Shown here piece by piece: positions 1 to 4,930 of a DNA stretch of 5,383 nt. Position 1 is the stretch's first letter. Each line of letters opens with the position of its first letter. This DNA is from an uncultured Blautia sp. (GTDB lineage: Bacteria > Bacillota > Clostridia > Lachnospirales > Lachnospiraceae), in NCBI GenBank assembly GCA_900541985.1, contig UQLX01000058.1:1-5383 (forward strand), in the 5' to 3' direction. Below the pieces are notes generated by a model. The model searched no databases, was not told the DNA's origin, and saw nothing but the letters and a program-made list of their open reading frames with translations. Both the position numbers and the translations under genes were made by a program.

Positions 1-3
1 CAG

Positions 4-49
4 AAAATCGCTATGCCACAGCCTTGGCAGGCCATCGCGCAGCGATTTT
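4..49 (-). terminator. Hairpin terminator closing the partition operon
   Basis: A perfect 9-bp inverted repeat, AAAATCGCT at 4-12 and AGCGATTTT at 41-49, encloses a second nested stem (TGCCA at 14-18 with TGGCA at 25-29). Read on the minus strand, the hairpin lies about 55 bases past the stop codon of the 132-aa gene and its 3' arm ends in TTTT. The A and T tracts are part of the stem, so it could also work on the plus strand. It is probably the end of the leftward operon; the short U-tract makes it less than certain. Confidence 0.6.
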
Positions 50-105
50 GTTCAATTCCAATTTGCACTTCAAATCGTTTTCTTTATTCTATCATAGCAT
101 CTCCA

Positions 106-504
106 TTATTCCGCCATCAGTCTTTCGAACCAGGTATCCATGACAATGATAAACCGGCCTGCTCCTGGCAATTCTTGCAGCATTTCGTCAAGAGTTTTCT
201 GTTTCACATATTTCTGCACATACACCCAACAGGCAATGCTACTGGCTTCTGATACAATGTCAGCTATGGTTTTTCGCATAAGCTCTTCAAATTCAGCAAT
301 TTCTTCTTTTGGGACAACATCATACAGGGTTGGTGCCTGATGACTTAATTTTACTCCATTTTCATTTGCATCTTTAAGCAGATTCTTAACTTTTTCTCTT
401 GAATTCTCCGGTACTTTCATGTACTCCCACATAAATGTTACCACATCGGACGTTGTGTCTTTTTTAAGTGGTGGTAACTGAATAAAATCATTGTTTTCGC
501 TCAT
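106..504 (-). CDS. Unrecognised 132-aa protein, last gene of the partition operon
   Basis: I do not recognise this family. The start at 504 (MSENNDF) is chosen because GAGGAGG lies 8 bases upstream; the ATG two codons earlier is only 2 bases from that site, and the longer open frame back to 549 has no usable site. The protein is acidic to neutral and soluble, with no signal peptide or clear membrane segment. A proline-containing N-terminus (residues 8-14) is followed by mostly helical sequence; the C-terminal third contains two tryptophans (W93, W125) and ends in a hydrophobic stretch, FIIVMDTWF. Its ribosome-binding site starts in the stop codon of the truncated ParB gene before it, so it is co-transcribed with the ParA/ParB genes and may once have served the same element. 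The join with the truncated ParB may be a deletion junction, so its original neighbour is unknown. Confidence 0.7.
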   Translation of the reverse strand: MSENNDFIQLPPLKKDTTSDVVTFMWEYMKVPENSREKVKNLLKDANENGVKLSHQAPTLYDVVPKEEIAEFEELMRKTIADIVSEASSIACWVYVQKYVKQKTLDEMLQELPGAGRFIIVMDTWFERLMAE

Positions 505-517
505 TTTCATATCCTCC

Positions 518-952
518 TCACGATATAATAAAATCAATAATTGCCTCAAGTTTCATCTTATATGCAAATGCTTTCTCACTCGGCAACAGTTCCTCTCGCT
601 GAATGTTAGCGTCCACCATCGCAATCACGGCATCATCATCCGATAATTCTCTTACGATTGCCGGAATAGTCGTAAGTCCTGCAAGCTGTGCTGCATGCAT
701 TCTTCTATGACCGGATACCATTTCATATTCTTCATTATCATCCATTCGAAGCAGTACCGGTGTCAGTACTCCATTGATCCTTACACTTTCAACCAGATCC
801 TGCATCTTTTCATCATCCAGCACCTTGAACGGATGATTTTTAAACGGATGGATCTTACTGATTTCTATCTCCATTGCAGATTCTTCATTTACCACACCCA
901 GCAGTTCATCAATGCTTGCCAGTTTAATCTTTTCGCCACTTCTATTTTTCAT
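518..952 (-). CDS. ParB-like protein, truncated: N-terminal domain only (144 aa)
   Basis: This is the N-terminal ParB/Spo0J nuclease-like domain (CTP-binding in studied members), with the C-terminal half missing. The visible motifs are EIEISKIHPFKNHPF at residues 28-42, the GHRR box at 81-84 (context SGHRRMHAA), and the NIQRE motif at 116-120 followed by SEKAFAYK at 125-132. The intact ParB-like protein encoded by the first gene of the operon has the same motifs in the same order, but continues past FAYKLK for about 165 residues including a helix-turn-helix. This copy instead ends 12 residues after FAYK in an unrelated hydrophobic tail (IIDFIIS). Its start at 952 has GGAGG 9 bases upstream, and its first 11 bases overlap the 3' end of the parA gene, so the two were translationally coupled. 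Without the helix-turn-helix it probably cannot bind a specific DNA site. A decayed gene is the simplest reading; a stand-alone CTPase-domain regulator is possible. Confidence 0.85.
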   Translation of the reverse strand: MKNRSGEKIKLASIDELLGVVNEESAMEIEISKIHPFKNHPFKVLDDEKMQDLVESVRINGVLTPVLLRMDDNEEYEMVSGHRRMHAAQLAGLTTIPAIVRELSDDDAVIAMVDANIQREELLPSEKAFAYKMKLEAIIDFIIS

Positions 953-1727
953 TTTTCAAAACCTCCTGTGTTAAGTTCTTATATGCTTCGGCAACTTTTC
1001 CTTTCGGGCAGTGCATGTAGATGCTTTTTCCCTCTGCACTGGTCTCAGCAGCTTTTACAGACATCGGGATCACATTTTCAAATACCTCGATCTGACTTCC
1101 GTAGGTTGTATGTACTCTCGATGCAATATCCCTTGCGTAATTGGTTCTGAAATCTACCATGGTCAGGAGAATGCCCTCAATCGCCAGTTTCCGGTTCAGT
1201 CTTTTCTTTACTGTAAGAATGGTCTTGACCAGCTGCTGAAGTCCTTTCACCGGCAGATATGCGGCTTGCACAGGTATCAACACAGAATCGGAAGAGACCA
1301 GTGCATTGATTGTCATCATACCAAGGCTCGGCATACAGTCGATCAGGATATAATCGTATCGGCATCGTATCGCATCGATATATTCTTTCATGATCATTTC
1401 TCTGCTCATAACATTTCCCATCGTTACTTCCAGTGCGGAAAGCTCAATATTTGCCGGGAGAAGATCTACATTTTCCTAGTGATGTAAAATCCCATCTTCC
1501 AGAGAGATTTCTTCTTCGTTGATGACATCCATCATGATCGTTGCCAATGTGATGCGAAGATCATCCGGTTCCTCATATCCAAGACTTGCGGTTAAACTTC
1601 CCTGTGGATCCGCGTCGATCAGCAACACTTTCTTACCTTCTCTTGCCAGTCCAATGCCTACATTTACGGTTGTGGTGGTCTTTCCGACGCCACCTTTCTG
1701 GTTTACTACGGATATAACTTTACACAT
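942..1727 (-). pseudogene. parA: ParA-type partition ATPase interrupted by an in-frame amber codon
   Basis: This is a ParA/Soj-family ATPase, which positions plasmids or chromosomes by binding DNA non-specifically and cycling ATP with ParB. The start at 1727 (MCKVISVVNQ) follows a strong AAAGGAGG site that overlaps the stop of the preceding ParB gene. Residues 10-18 form the deviant Walker A motif (QKGGVGKTT, signature lysine K11, catalytic K16), and LLIDADPQG at 35-43 is the A' motif. Codon 84 is TAG (plus-strand 1476-1478), preceded by GILHH. The same frame then continues without a break as ENVDLLPANIEL, the Walker B segment YDYILIDCMPSLG (124-136), and on to the stop at 942. Total length with codon 84 read would be 261 aa, normal for the family. 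A glutamine codon CAG at this place needs only one C-to-T change. The gene itself also ends in TAG. The 83-aa product has no Walker B and should be inactive; an internal ATG at 1421 has only a weak upstream GGAA. Confidence 0.9.
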
Positions 1728-1741
1728 GATTTCTTCCTCCT

Positions 1742-2611
1742 TTAACTTTCCCATGATTCTTTTTTCCATAATTTCAACAATGCCAGTATTTCCCGCTTCA
1801 TCATTGCCGGTGTATAAGAATTTGGAAAATACTTGTGTAGTTGCTCATTGGTAAATGCTACTCTGGTGATCTCACCTTTTTTAACTTCACTCATGATTTC
1901 TTCCATCTTTTCTAACGATAACTGTTTTTCTTTACTCAGCTGCTTTATCCGCTGAGCCTGTGAGAGTGACGGAATCGCCTGTGCATAATCCATTGCTTTA
2001 AGCAGTTCTCTTTGTTCATTTTCTTTCAATGCAGCAATCTCTACTGCCGGACAAAAAGAAATAATCTCATCATCCAGTTTCTGCAACATTTCCGGTATAA
2101 GCTTTGTCAGTGATATATAACGCTGCACTTGTTTTGGGCTATCACCACAATCCTCACTGATAATATCTATCGATCGTTTTCTTGGTGTTTTGTGGTCAAC
2201 TTGGCTCTTTTTTCGACCACTTTTTCTTTTTAGTACGTCATTCTTCAGTTTGTAAGCAAAAGCTTTTTCGCTGTAGCTGATCCGTTCTCTGTGAAGATTA
2301 GAATCCACCATACTTAAAATGGAATCATCTTCACTTAATACCCGGATAATCACCGGTACTTTACGATATCCCAGTTTCTCCGCAGCATGTTTTCTTCTGT
2401 GGCCGGATATGATCTCATAGTAGCCATCCGGTACTGGTCTGACGATCAGCGGATTTAAAATGCCATACTTCTCAATGCTTTCCTGCAGAAGAAACATTTC
2501 CTTATCATCTTTTACTTGAAAGGGATGTTCCTTAAAAGGACGAAGACGCTCAATCTCAATTTCTATGATTCTTTCTTCTTTTTCTCCTGATTGTCTGTTT
2601 GGCTCAGTCAT
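1742..2611 (-). CDS. ParB-like DNA-binding partition protein, full length (289 aa)
   Basis: ParB/RepB/Spo0J-family protein, first gene of the operon. The start at 2611 (MTEPNRQ) is preceded by AAAGGAGT with a 5-base spacer; the open frame continues upstream to 2707 but that extension would translate through a terminator hairpin and has no ribosome-binding site. The N-terminal domain shows EIEIERLRPFKEHPF (17-31), the GHRR box at 70-73 and NLHRE at 105-109 with SEKAFAYK at 114-121. A basic linker follows (RKSGRKKSQ), then a helix-turn-helix region at about 148-170 (DIISEDCGDSPKQVQRYISL) and helices through LIPEMLQKLDD. The C-terminal 100 residues are charged helix, likely for dimerisation. The members studied load on a palindromic site next to their own genes; the natural candidate here is the TTAGCTG array just upstream. 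It lies 14 bases ahead of parA and shares its transcript. It is the only component of the cassette that looks intact. Confidence 0.9.
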   Translation of the reverse strand: MTEPNRQSGEKEERIIEIEIERLRPFKEHPFQVKDDKEMFLLQESIEKYGILNPLIVRPVPDGYYEIISGHRRKHAAEKLGYRKVPVIIRVLSEDDSILSMVDSNLHRERISYSEKAFAYKLKNDVLKRKSGRKKSQVDHKTPRKRSIDIISEDCGDSPKQVQRYISLTKLIPEMLQKLDDEIISFCPAVEIAALKENEQRELLKAMDYAQAIPSLSQAQRIKQLSKEKQLSLEKMEEIMSEVKKGEITRVAFTNEQLHKYFPNSYTPAMMKREILALLKLWKKESWES

Positions 2612-2642
2612 CTTGACTCCTTTCCTCCAGGATTCAGGAAAT

Positions 2643-2694
2643 AAAAAATGCCTGCCTGGAACTTTTATAGATAGTAAAGTTCCAAACAGACATT
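2643..2694 (-). terminator. Strong hairpin with U-tract in the leader of the ParB operon
   Basis: Arms at 2648-2665 and 2676-2693 pair over 18 bp with three G-U wobbles and a 10-base loop; 2647/2694 adds one more pair. On the minus strand the stem is followed at once by a run of Ts (As at 2643-2648 on the plus strand), the standard form of a rho-independent terminator. The wobbles form only in the minus-strand RNA, which supports that direction. No gene ends just before it, because the nearest upstream minus-strand gene is the tRNA at 3034-3107, which has its own hairpin. It therefore stands between the candidate operon promoter and the first gene, and could be an attenuator. It may also be a remnant of a lost gene. 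Confidence 0.7.
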
Positions 2695-2716
2695 GCTGTT
2701 TGACCATTAGCTGTAG

Positions 2717-2745
2717 CTAATAGAATTGAATACTGTTTCAGCTAA
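2717..2745 (-). promoter_or_regulatory. Candidate promoter of the ParB/ParA operon, built on the repeats
   Basis: On the minus strand TTAGCT (plus 2740-2745) and TATTAG (plus 2717-2722) are 17 bases apart. The -10 match is fair (4 of 6), the -35 match poor. The -35 lies on one TTAGCTG copy and the -10 overlaps the palindrome at 2707-2720, so a protein bound to the repeats would block it. Transcription would start just before the hairpin at 2643-2694. No better candidate was seen between 2700 and 3030. Confidence 0.3.
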
Positions 2746-2747
2746 TT

Positions 2748-2876
2748 CATGTTTGCAGGTTTGGGAGAGATTGTTTCTTTTCCCGCCTTTTCTCTGATTT
2801 ACATCCCCGAATAAGGGGTGACAACGGAGCGAAACCCAAATGTTAGCTGGACTTCTTAAAACCCATGTTTGCAAAC
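2748..2876. repeat. Ten-base direct repeat CATGTTTGCA, two copies
   Basis: CATGTTTGCA occurs at 2748-2757 and again at 2864-2873. The second copy overlaps the perfect palindrome GTTTGCAAAC at 2867-2876. The first copy follows a CAGCTAA heptamer by two bases. They sit within the heptamer array and may be a second binding motif in the same regulatory region. Confidence 0.5.
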
Positions 2877-2956
2877 CGGTAATTTTGATTAGCTGTCAGC
2901 TAACAAAAATCGGATTGCGTTAGCTGGAAATTAATCATTTTGAATGGAATTTCATG

Positions 2957-2968
2957 TCACGAACGTGA
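2957..2968. repeat. Palindrome TCACG-AA-CGTGA
   Basis: A perfect 5-bp inverted repeat with a 2-base centre lies between heptamer copies. Its half-sites resemble the TCACG/CGTGA halves of chromosomal parS, but two extra bases separate them, so it is not a parS site as known. It could be another operator or just chance. Confidence 0.35.
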
Positions 2969-2981
2969 TTAGAAAATAACA

Positions 2982-3027
2982 AAAGCGTTCGCTGTCAGCT
3001 AATCCAGCTAACATTTTCGAACGCTTT
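2982..3027 (-). terminator. Probable tRNA-Arg terminator with repeats in its loop
   Basis: Perfect 10-bp arms AAAGCGTTCG (2982-2991) and CGAACGCTTT (3018-3027) lie 6 bases past the 3' end of the tRNA. On the minus strand the 3' arm runs into TTTTGTTATTTTC, so this fits a rho-independent terminator. The loop is unusually long at 26 bases and contains two tandem TTAGCTG heptamers. Confidence 0.6.
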
Positions 3028-3033
3028 GAAGCC

Positions 3034-3107
3034 CGTCGCCAAGAGGATTTGAACCTCCGACCCCTCGCTTAGGAGGCGAGTGCTCTATCCAGCTGAGCTA
3101 TGACGAC
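3034..3107 (-). tRNA. tRNA-Arg (anticodon CCU)
   Basis: A complete 74-nt cloverleaf can be folded. The acceptor strands are GTCGTCA and TGGCGAC with one G-U pair; the D arm is GCTC/GAGC; the anticodon stem CTCGC/GCGAG has loop CTCCTAA, giving anticodon CCU for codon AGG; there is a 5-base variable loop; and the T arm is GGAGG-TTCAAAT-CCTCT. The discriminator base is G, and CCA is not encoded. The gene runs leftward from the promoter at 3167-3195 and ends in the hairpin at 2982-3027. tRNA-Arg genes are frequent integration sites for mobile elements, which fits the partition cassette placed at its 3' side. Confidence 0.95.
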
Positions 3108-3166
3108 ACATGCCGCAAACCCTTGATTTTACTGGGTTTCTGGGATTTTCCCTTCGGCCATATATA

Positions 3167-3195
3167 AGATTATCAACTCTTTTTTGAGTTGTCAA
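3167..3195 (-). promoter_or_regulatory. Promoter of tRNA-Arg(CCU)
   Basis: On the minus strand a perfect -35 TTGACA (plus 3190-3195) is 17 bases from TAATCT (plus 3167-3172). The spacer contains the inverted repeat CAACTC-TTTTTT-GAGTTG (3174-3191), which could bind a regulator or be incidental. The transcript would carry a leader of about 50 bases that is removed in tRNA processing. Confidence 0.65.
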
Positions 3196-3230
3196 TCTAC
3201 AGATTTTTTCGATTTGGTAACATTAGAACG

Positions 3231-3327
3231 TTCCCCAATTTGGGGAATGCTTTGTTGTCACCTTTGGCATTTTTCAGAATAGATTCGAACTGAAAGTTGT
3301 TTTTCATTTTTTCCCTTTGGGGAATGC
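3231..3327. repeat. CCCCAA/TTGGGG palindromes with a 12-base direct repeat
   Basis: TTCCCCAA-T-TTGGGGAA at 3231-3247 is a perfect 8-bp palindrome. TTTGGGGAATGC at 3239-3250 recurs exactly at 3316-3327, where the preceding TTCCC makes a shorter version of the same palindrome. The 65 bases between the copies include TTTCAG/CTGAAA arms. The repeats lie between the complete tRNA and the half tRNA. Their role is unknown. Confidence 0.6.
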
Positions 3328-3338
3328 CTCGGCTTTCT

Positions 3339-3377
3339 CTTAGGAGGCGCTTGTTTTATCCGTTAAACTAACAGGAC
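3339..3377 (-). pseudogene. 5' half of a second tRNA-Arg(CCU) gene
   Basis: These 39 bases read as a normal tRNA 5' half: acceptor strand GTCCTGT, D stem GTTT/AAAC, 5' anticodon strand AGCGC and loop CTCCTAA, plus the first base of the 3' strand. After that the expected CGCT is replaced by unrelated sequence, and no matching T arm or 3' acceptor strand follows. The body differs from the complete tRNA-Arg next to it, so it is not a simple copy; only 11 bases around the anticodon are shared (3339-3349 and 3068-3078). A promoter-like sequence lies upstream at 3464-3492. The break at the 3' side of the anticodon loop suggests recombination there. Confidence 0.75.
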
Positions 3378-3463
3378 TGACTTTCTATTTTCGACTAAAA
3401 ACAGAACGTCTCTATTGATTGAATATTTCACCTGATAATGATTCTACTCAATCCGCAAATTAA

Positions 3464-3492
3464 ATTGTACTATATCCCTATCAAAATTACAA
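3464..3492 (-). promoter_or_regulatory. Promoter-like sequence ahead of the half tRNA
   Basis: On the minus strand TTGTAA (plus 3487-3492) and TACAAT (plus 3464-3469) are separated by 17 bases; the -10 matches consensus at 5 of 6. It would drive the region containing the half tRNA, starting about 80 bases before it. It also lies just past the stop of the 103-aa gene. Confidence 0.5.
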
Positions 3493-3518
3493 GGGAATAA
3501 TTATATTTCTGAAAATAA

Positions 3519-3830
3519 TTATATAAGTTTTTCCACCTGCTCCAGCACTTTTTCTGTTTCTGTTAAGATTTCTTTCTGTTTTTCTTTTATAGAGTCCGTT
3601 CCTGCCTCCTCTTCTGTCAAAGAGGCATACAAATGAACCATATTTCCATACTTCCATACCATATGGCAAAGAGCCTCTGTTTCAGAAGTTTTGGACTCTA
3701 TGGCCAGCCCCCGGTTCTGCGCTTCTTTTAACTGCTCTCTGAGCAGTTTTATCTGGTTATCCTTTTTCTTCAAAAAAATGAGAAGTACCGCGCTCAGTAA
3801 AGCAAATATTCCTGCAATCAAATATTCCAT
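3519..3830 (-). CDS. Small single-pass membrane protein with coiled coil (103 aa)
   Basis: I do not recognise the family. Residues 3-20 are a clean hydrophobic membrane segment (LIAGIFALLSAVLLIFL) followed by KKK, which predicts an N-out, C-in anchor. Residues 21-48 (IKLLREQLKEAQNR) and 80-103 (KQKEILTETEKVLEQVEKLI) look like coiled coils, joined by a middle part containing CHMVWKYGNMVHLY. The start at 3830 follows AAAGGAGG by 10 bases, and this site overlaps the stop codon of the 308-aa gene, so the two are co-transcribed and possibly coupled. A membrane tether or partner for the 308-aa receiver-domain protein is a reasonable guess. No terminator is seen after it apart from an AT-only inverted repeat. 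Confidence 0.75.
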   Translation of the reverse strand: MEYLIAGIFALLSAVLLIFLKKKDNQIKLLREQLKEAQNRGLAIESKTSETEALCHMVWKYGNMVHLYASLTEEEAGTDSIKEKQKEILTETEKVLEQVEKLI

Positions 3831-3846
3831 GATCAGCCCGCCTCCT

Positions 3847-4773
3847 TTACTGCAGATATCGTCTGATGGCTGTTCGCAGTTCTTCCGGTTTTATCGGCAA
3901 TGTAAGAACCGTCAGCTTATCCTGTTCAGACTGAAAATATTTTTGTGGTTTTCCGGTCAGAAGGATGATCGGTCGTTTCCTGCTCTTTTTCCATTCCTGT
4001 TCATTTTCTTTTATTACTTCATCCATTACAATCCAGACTACGGGGTTTCTTTTTCCTAATTTCTTCCGTGCTTCTTCTATTGATGAAAATATTGGTGTCT
4101 GAGCAGAAACAGATTTTACAGCCATAGATAACCCTTCTGCATACGTGGGATCCGCACACAAAATGGTAATCAAAGGATTTGTTCTTGTTCCCTGTCCAGC
4201 CTGAATAAAGTCCAATACCGGCGTATTATAAAGGCTGAAATCTTTTTCTTTATGAGCAGCTTCGTAGTAGCTTCTGGCCGCCCTGCTCATTCGGATACAA
4301 AACTGTTCAATATCTATCCGCACATCTGTACTCCCATTCCGGATTTCCTGTCGATCCAGCTGGCACACCGATGTCCCGCAATTAATTCCCAGGTGAAAAT
4401 TAATCTGACTGCTGTTTTCATCATTAAAAAATCCTTTGTTCTGATGAAGATATTCGCAGCGAAGCTGCCAGCATCTTTCTCCACAAATGTAAGGTGTTTC
4501 ATCCTCTGATGATATCTTAAAGAAATCACTTGCATATTCATCAAACCATCGAATATACTGTGCCCCTACGTCACGAGTCGGATTTTTTTGCCGATCCAGC
4601 ATAATACGTCCGTCTCGATATCTCTTTACAATATCCGGAAAAGCAATCCCTCCGCAGATATCAGGCAGGGTTAATGCCAGTGCCAGTGCAGACTGCCATC
4701 TTCCATCCTGTATATTAAATTCCACCTCTGTAACACGATCCAGAAATGTAAAACTGACATTTGCCCGATTCAT
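3847..4773 (-). CDS. HEPN-like protein with C-terminal CheY-like receiver domain (308 aa)
   Basis: The start at 4773 (MNRANVS) has GAGGAGG 6 bases upstream. The N-terminal part (about 1-190) is mostly helical and contains LRCEYLHQN at 104-112, an R-x4-H motif (R105, H110) of the sort found in HEPN RNases, with a conserved-looking RWFDEY segment at 75-80. Short proteins with this N-terminal layout are common as hypotheticals in Bacillota; their function is not known to me. The C-terminal part (about 199-308) fits a receiver fold: strand LITILCADP (201-209, acidic D208), strand VVWIVMDEV (245-253, candidate phosphoacceptor D251), strand PIILLTGKP (268-276, T273) and the KPEEL end (K295 in LPIKPEELRTAIRRYL). 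Only one acidic residue is seen in the first cluster, so phosphorylation is uncertain. It is followed by the co-transcribed 103-aa membrane protein. No histidine kinase is nearby. Both domain calls rest on motif reading alone. Confidence 0.75.
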   Translation of the reverse strand: MNRANVSFTFLDRVTEVEFNIQDGRWQSALALALTLPDICGGIAFPDIVKRYRDGRIMLDRQKNPTRDVGAQYIRWFDEYASDFFKISSEDETPYICGERCWQLRCEYLHQNKGFFNDENSSQINFHLGINCGTSVCQLDRQEIRNGSTDVRIDIEQFCIRMSRAARSYYEAAHKEKDFSLYNTPVLDFIQAGQGTRTNPLITILCADPTYAEGLSMAVKSVSAQTPIFSSIEEARKKLGKRNPVVWIVMDEVIKENEQEWKKSRKRPIILLTGKPQKYFQSEQDKLTVLTLPIKPEELRTAIRRYLQ

Positions 4774-4790
4774 CCCGTACCTCCTCGTAT

Positions 4791-4838
4791 AATAAGTTTG
4801 TAAGCAAGAAAAAACAGCTTACAGACTTATTCTTTTTT
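4791..4838 (+). terminator. Long inverted repeat with T-tract between operon and IS element
   Basis: Arms 4791-4805 and 4817-4831 pair over 15 bp with one G-U position and an A-rich 11-base loop, followed by CTTTTTT on the plus strand. This is the form of a rightward rho-independent terminator, yet no plus-strand gene lies to its left. It begins 5 bases before the ribosome-binding site of the 308-aa gene, so in the minus direction the arm could act as an operator or leader hairpin. It also borders the probable left end of the IS110-family element. Confidence 0.6.
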
Positions 4839-4930
4839 GTGTATAAATGGTAAGGACATCTAAGAGGAATTCCCCTCATCCCAATTCCCATCTATACAGT
4901 TGATAAGTTACATTTCAATATAGGTAGATC

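Larger units (their letters stand above)
2707..3011. repeat. Array of TTAGCTG heptamers, candidate partition site or operator
   Basis: Eight exact copies of TTAGCTG lie within 305 bases. Plus-strand copies are at 2707-2713, 2843-2849, 2889-2895 and 2920-2926. Inverted copies (CAGCTAA) are at 2739-2745, 2897-2903, 2996-3002 and 3005-3011. Two sites are palindromes: TTAGCT-GT-AGCTAA at 2707-2720 and TTAGCTG-T-CAGCTAA at 2889-2903. The last two copies are tandem at a 9-base period. A given heptamer would be expected well under once by chance in this length. The array fills the space upstream of the full-length ParB gene, as centromere-like sites and autoregulatory operators of partition operons commonly do. 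That ParB binds it is inference; iterons of a lost replication gene are the main alternative. Confidence 0.8.

Noticed and set aside
1011..1487. 158-aa plus-strand open frame, and others at 695-1150 and 1519-1854
   Set aside because: These lie opposite clear ParA/ParB coding sequence, are rich in His, Cys and Phe, and have no ribosome-binding sites.
1476..1769. ParA start upstream at 1769 (MEKRIMGKLKEEEIM)
   Set aside because: That extension lies over the end of the ParB gene; the AAAGGAGG site fits the ATG at 1727, which gives the normal ParA N-terminus.
2612..2707. N-terminal extension of the first ParB to the ATG at 2707
   Set aside because: It has no ribosome-binding site, reads through the 18-bp terminator hairpin, and adds residues unlike the family; the ATG at 2611 has a good site.
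2707..3027. CRISPR array
   Set aside because: The repeats are 7 bases, in both orientations and irregularly spaced, with no spacer-repeat pattern.
3270..3298. GATTCGAAC resembling a T arm, possible 3' half of the broken tRNA
   Set aside because: On the minus strand the stem does not pair in tRNA register and no ACAGGAC acceptor strand follows; it is a chance match or a heavily decayed remnant.
3497..3522. ATAATTAT inverted repeat at the end of the 103-aa gene as a terminator
   Set aside because: The stem is AT-only and the minus-strand sequence after it (TCCCTTG) is not a U-tract.
4314..4544. 76-aa minus-strand frame inside the 308-aa gene, and 85-aa plus-strand frame at 4252-4509
   Set aside because: Out-of-frame shadows of the 308-aa gene with no ribosome-binding site or recognisable domain.
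4789..4794. TATTAT as the -10 of the 308-aa gene
   Set aside because: Transcription would begin at or inside the ribosome-binding site, and no -35 is seen; the true promoter was not identified.
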